The notes beneath the pieces were generated by a model, which made no database searches, had not been told where the DNA came from, and was given only the letters and a program-made list of their open reading frames with translations. Positions 5,410 to 5,608 of a stretch of DNA of 5,608 bases are shown piece by piece; position 1 is the first letter of the stretch, and the number at the start of each line of letters is the position of its first letter. The translations under genes and the position numbers were made by a program. Source of the DNA: UBA5972 sp964480735 (lineage in GTDB: Bacteria > Pseudomonadota > Alphaproteobacteria > Rhodobacterales > Rhodobacteraceae); the NCBI GenBank assembly GCA_964480735.1, contig CAYZQS010000139.1:1-5608 (forward strand). The letters run 5' to 3'.

Positions 5410-5603
5410 GCGGGGACAGCCGGGATGTTGAGCGTAAAGTGCTGGAAACGCTGGTTTGTCCGGTCACCCGCGGGCCTTTGATTTATGACGGGGAGGCGCA
5501 GGAACTGATTTCCAAGAACGCCCGTCTGGCCTTTCCAATCCGGGGCGGAATTCCGGTGATGCTGGTGGATGAGGCCCGGGATACGGATCAATCAGGTGAC
5601 TGA
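5406..5603 (+). CDS. Trm112/UPF0434 (YcaR-like) family protein
   Basis: A complete 65-residue protein with the family pattern ETLVCPVTRGPLIYDGEAQEL (residues 14-34) and LAFPIRGGIPVMLVDEAR (41-58). In eukaryotes and archaea Trm112 is a small zinc-binding activator of several RNA and protein methyltransferases; bacterial YcaR/UPF0434 proteins are similar in fold but their partners are largely unknown. Here the second cysteine of the usual CPxC knuckle is threonine (C18-P-V-T), leaving one cysteine, so zinc binding is unlikely. The start ATG (5406-5408) overlaps the Lon-domain stop as ATGA, with GAGGG (5392-5396) at a suitable distance upstream, so translation is probably coupled. The stop TGA lies five bases before the window ends, so any further operon genes cannot be seen. 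Confidence 0.9.
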   Translation: MSGDSRDVERKVLETLVCPVTRGPLIYDGEAQELISKNARLAFPIRGGIPVMLVDEARDTDQSGD

Positions 5604-5608
5604 TCTGA

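Overview
This window looks like a chromosomal housekeeping segment from an alphaproteobacterium, most likely of the Rhodobacterales (roseobacter/Rhodobacter group). The basis is moderately high G+C with G/C-rich third codon positions, a GTP cyclohydrolase II carrying a degenerate RibB-like N-terminus, a CenR-type response regulator, and a redox-type (CGPC) thioredoxin-TPR protein next to a stand-alone Lon N-domain protein and a Trm112-like protein. The lineage call is an inference from gene content. No mobile element, CRISPR array, tRNA or rRNA is visible.

Layout. Positions 1-159 hold the C-terminal end of a YggS-family PLP-binding protein (+). A convergent intergenic stretch of about 190 bases follows, with an 11-base tandem duplication and two back-to-back AT-rich perfect hairpins that can act as terminators for the genes on either side. 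A two-gene minus-strand operon comes next: ribA (GTP cyclohydrolase II, 1938 down to 856), whose stop overlaps the GTG start of a cytoplasmic-looking YkuD-type L,D-transpeptidase-family protein (859 down to 350). A divergent intergenic region (1939-2106) carries a 12-base direct repeat exactly 42 bases apart and a 10-base palindrome. It separates ribA from a CenR-like OmpR/PhoB-family response regulator (2107-2793), which ends in a textbook intrinsic terminator.

The rest is all plus strand: exonuclease III (xthA, 2959-3747), a putative promoter, a CnoX/YbbN-like chaperedoxin (3827-4735), a Lon-substrate-binding-domain protein (4762-5409) and a Trm112/UPF0434 protein (5406-5603) that overlaps it by four bases. 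The last three genes look like a transcription unit with a protein-quality-control or translation flavour. xthA may feed into it, because no clear terminator separates it from the chaperedoxin.

Nothing here amounts to a clearly new defence or mobile system. The points most worth a second look are the decayed RibB domain fused to RibA, the translationally coupled ribA/L,D-transpeptidase pair with no visible export signal, the helically phased repeats in the divergent promoter region, the overlapping hairpins at 286-334, and the chaperedoxin / Lon-N / Trm112 cluster.
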